Assembly: GCA_946633275.1 (NCBI GenBank)
Contig: CAMPAT010000054.1
Span: forward strand, 1 to 6,003
DNA length: 6,003 nt
Direction of reading: 5' to 3'
Source of the DNA: an uncultured Clostridia bacterium
Lineage (GTDB): Bacteria > Bacillota > Clostridia > Oscillospirales > Acutalibacteraceae
Positions 5,730-6,003 of the stretch are shown here, piece after piece (the stretch's first letter is position 1; each line of letters starts with the position of its first letter). The translations under genes were made by a program, and so were the position numbers. The notes beneath the pieces are model-generated. The model saw nothing but the letters and a program-made list of their open reading frames with translations, made no database searches and was not told the origin of the DNA.

Positions 5730-6003
5730 CTATATTAACGCTTTGTAATCGTCCTCGGTGTAAGAGCCGTTTAAGACTCCGCCCTCGGTGATGTCTGCGC
5801 TCGGGGCGCTGTCTTTGAGGTGCTGGACAGTCTTGCCGAATTCGCTTCCGCCTGAGGTTGCGAAGATGACTATTTTCTTTCCGCTGAAGTCGTACGCCTC
5901 GAGGAAGCTCCTGATAATCAGCGGAGCGGTGTAGTACCAAATCGGGAAGAAGATGTAAATTGTGTCGTATTCCTCGATTTTCGCGTCCTTGTCGCTGAGC
6001 GCA
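5730..6003 (-). CDS. Flavodoxin (Flavodoxin_4-like), C-terminal 90 residues
   Basis: The visible reading frame starts at 6002 inside the gene and ends with TAG at 5730-5732. It reads ALSDKDAKIEEYDTIYIF, then FPIWYYTAPLIIRSFLEAYD (19-38), GKKIVIFATSGGSEFGKTV (41-59), and ends KALI. The P-I-W-Y-Y-T-A-P loop and the ATSGGS turn are the FMN-contacting segments seen in small flavodoxins of the Flavodoxin_4 type, which usually run to about 150-180 residues. About 60-90 N-terminal residues, including the phosphate-binding loop, should therefore lie to the right of the window. The protein would be a soluble, FMN-binding electron carrier or quinone/oxidative-stress-type reductase; its partner cannot be told from here. 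It converges with the DUF5684-like gene and is separated from the hydrolase operon by two terminators, so it is probably unrelated to sugar use. Confidence 0.9.
   Translation of the reverse strand, partial: ALSDKDAKIEEYDTIYIFFPIWYYTAPLIIRSFLEAYDFSGKKIVIFATSGGSEFGKTVQHLKDSAPSADITEGGVLNGSYTEDDYKALI

Noticed and set aside
5661..5738. Possible 25-codon peptide starting MSERSGATNIL
   Set aside because: No ribosome binding site before the ATG, and the frame reads straight through the terminator hairpin and its T-tract, ending beyond it.
5725..5940. Minus-strand 71-codon frame at the right edge
   Set aside because: Out-of-frame shadow of the flavodoxin, rich in Arg. The adjacent frame gives an unmistakable flavodoxin C-terminus.

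Overview
The window looks like a chromosomal segment from a gut- or rumen-type clostridial Firmicute (Ruminococcus/Oscillospiraceae-like). This is an inference. It rests on the Gram-positive-style TATAAT/TTGACA promoters with extended -10 elements, purine-rich ribosome binding sites, a secreted hydrolase carrying BspA-type leucine-rich repeats and a dockerin-like segment, a DUF5684-like small membrane protein, and a Flavodoxin_4-type protein.

Left four-fifths (1-5060), all on the minus strand, transcribed right to left: a strong extended -10 promoter (5032-5060) drives a tight three-gene operon. First is a 796-residue secreted protein: signal peptide, LRR_5 region, Cys/His clusters, dockerin-like segment, then a C-terminal GH26 beta-mannanase-type catalytic domain. 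Eleven bases later comes a cytoplasmic GH31 alpha-glycosidase of 649 residues. Eighteen bases after that comes a Gfo/Idh/MocA-type NAD(P)-dependent oxidoreductase that runs off the left edge. The likely logic is a small glycan-use unit. The secreted enzyme cuts a beta-mannan-type backbone outside the cell, GH31 removes alpha-linked side sugars from imported oligosaccharides, and the oxidoreductase oxidises or reduces a released sugar. No transporter or regulator is visible, so the exact substrate is open.

Middle (5003-5125): a compact divergent promoter region. The -35 boxes of the leftward operon and the rightward gene lie only 4 bp apart, next to an imperfect inverted repeat that could be an operator.

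Right part, plus strand: a 124-residue three-helix membrane protein of the DUF5684 type (5126-5500) followed by a hairpin terminator. A second promoter (5605-5633) then resembles the first one well beyond the -10/-35 boxes, 22 of 29 bases by eye. It leads, after about 87 nt without a credible gene, into a very strong terminator (5694-5726), which makes a candidate small RNA. On the minus strand the right edge holds the C-terminal 90 residues of a flavodoxin whose stop codon abuts the same hairpin, so that terminator probably works in both directions.

No tRNA, rRNA, CRISPR array, insertion sequence or defence system was seen. The items most worth a second look are the GH26 domain architecture, the duplicated promoter block and the small-RNA candidate.
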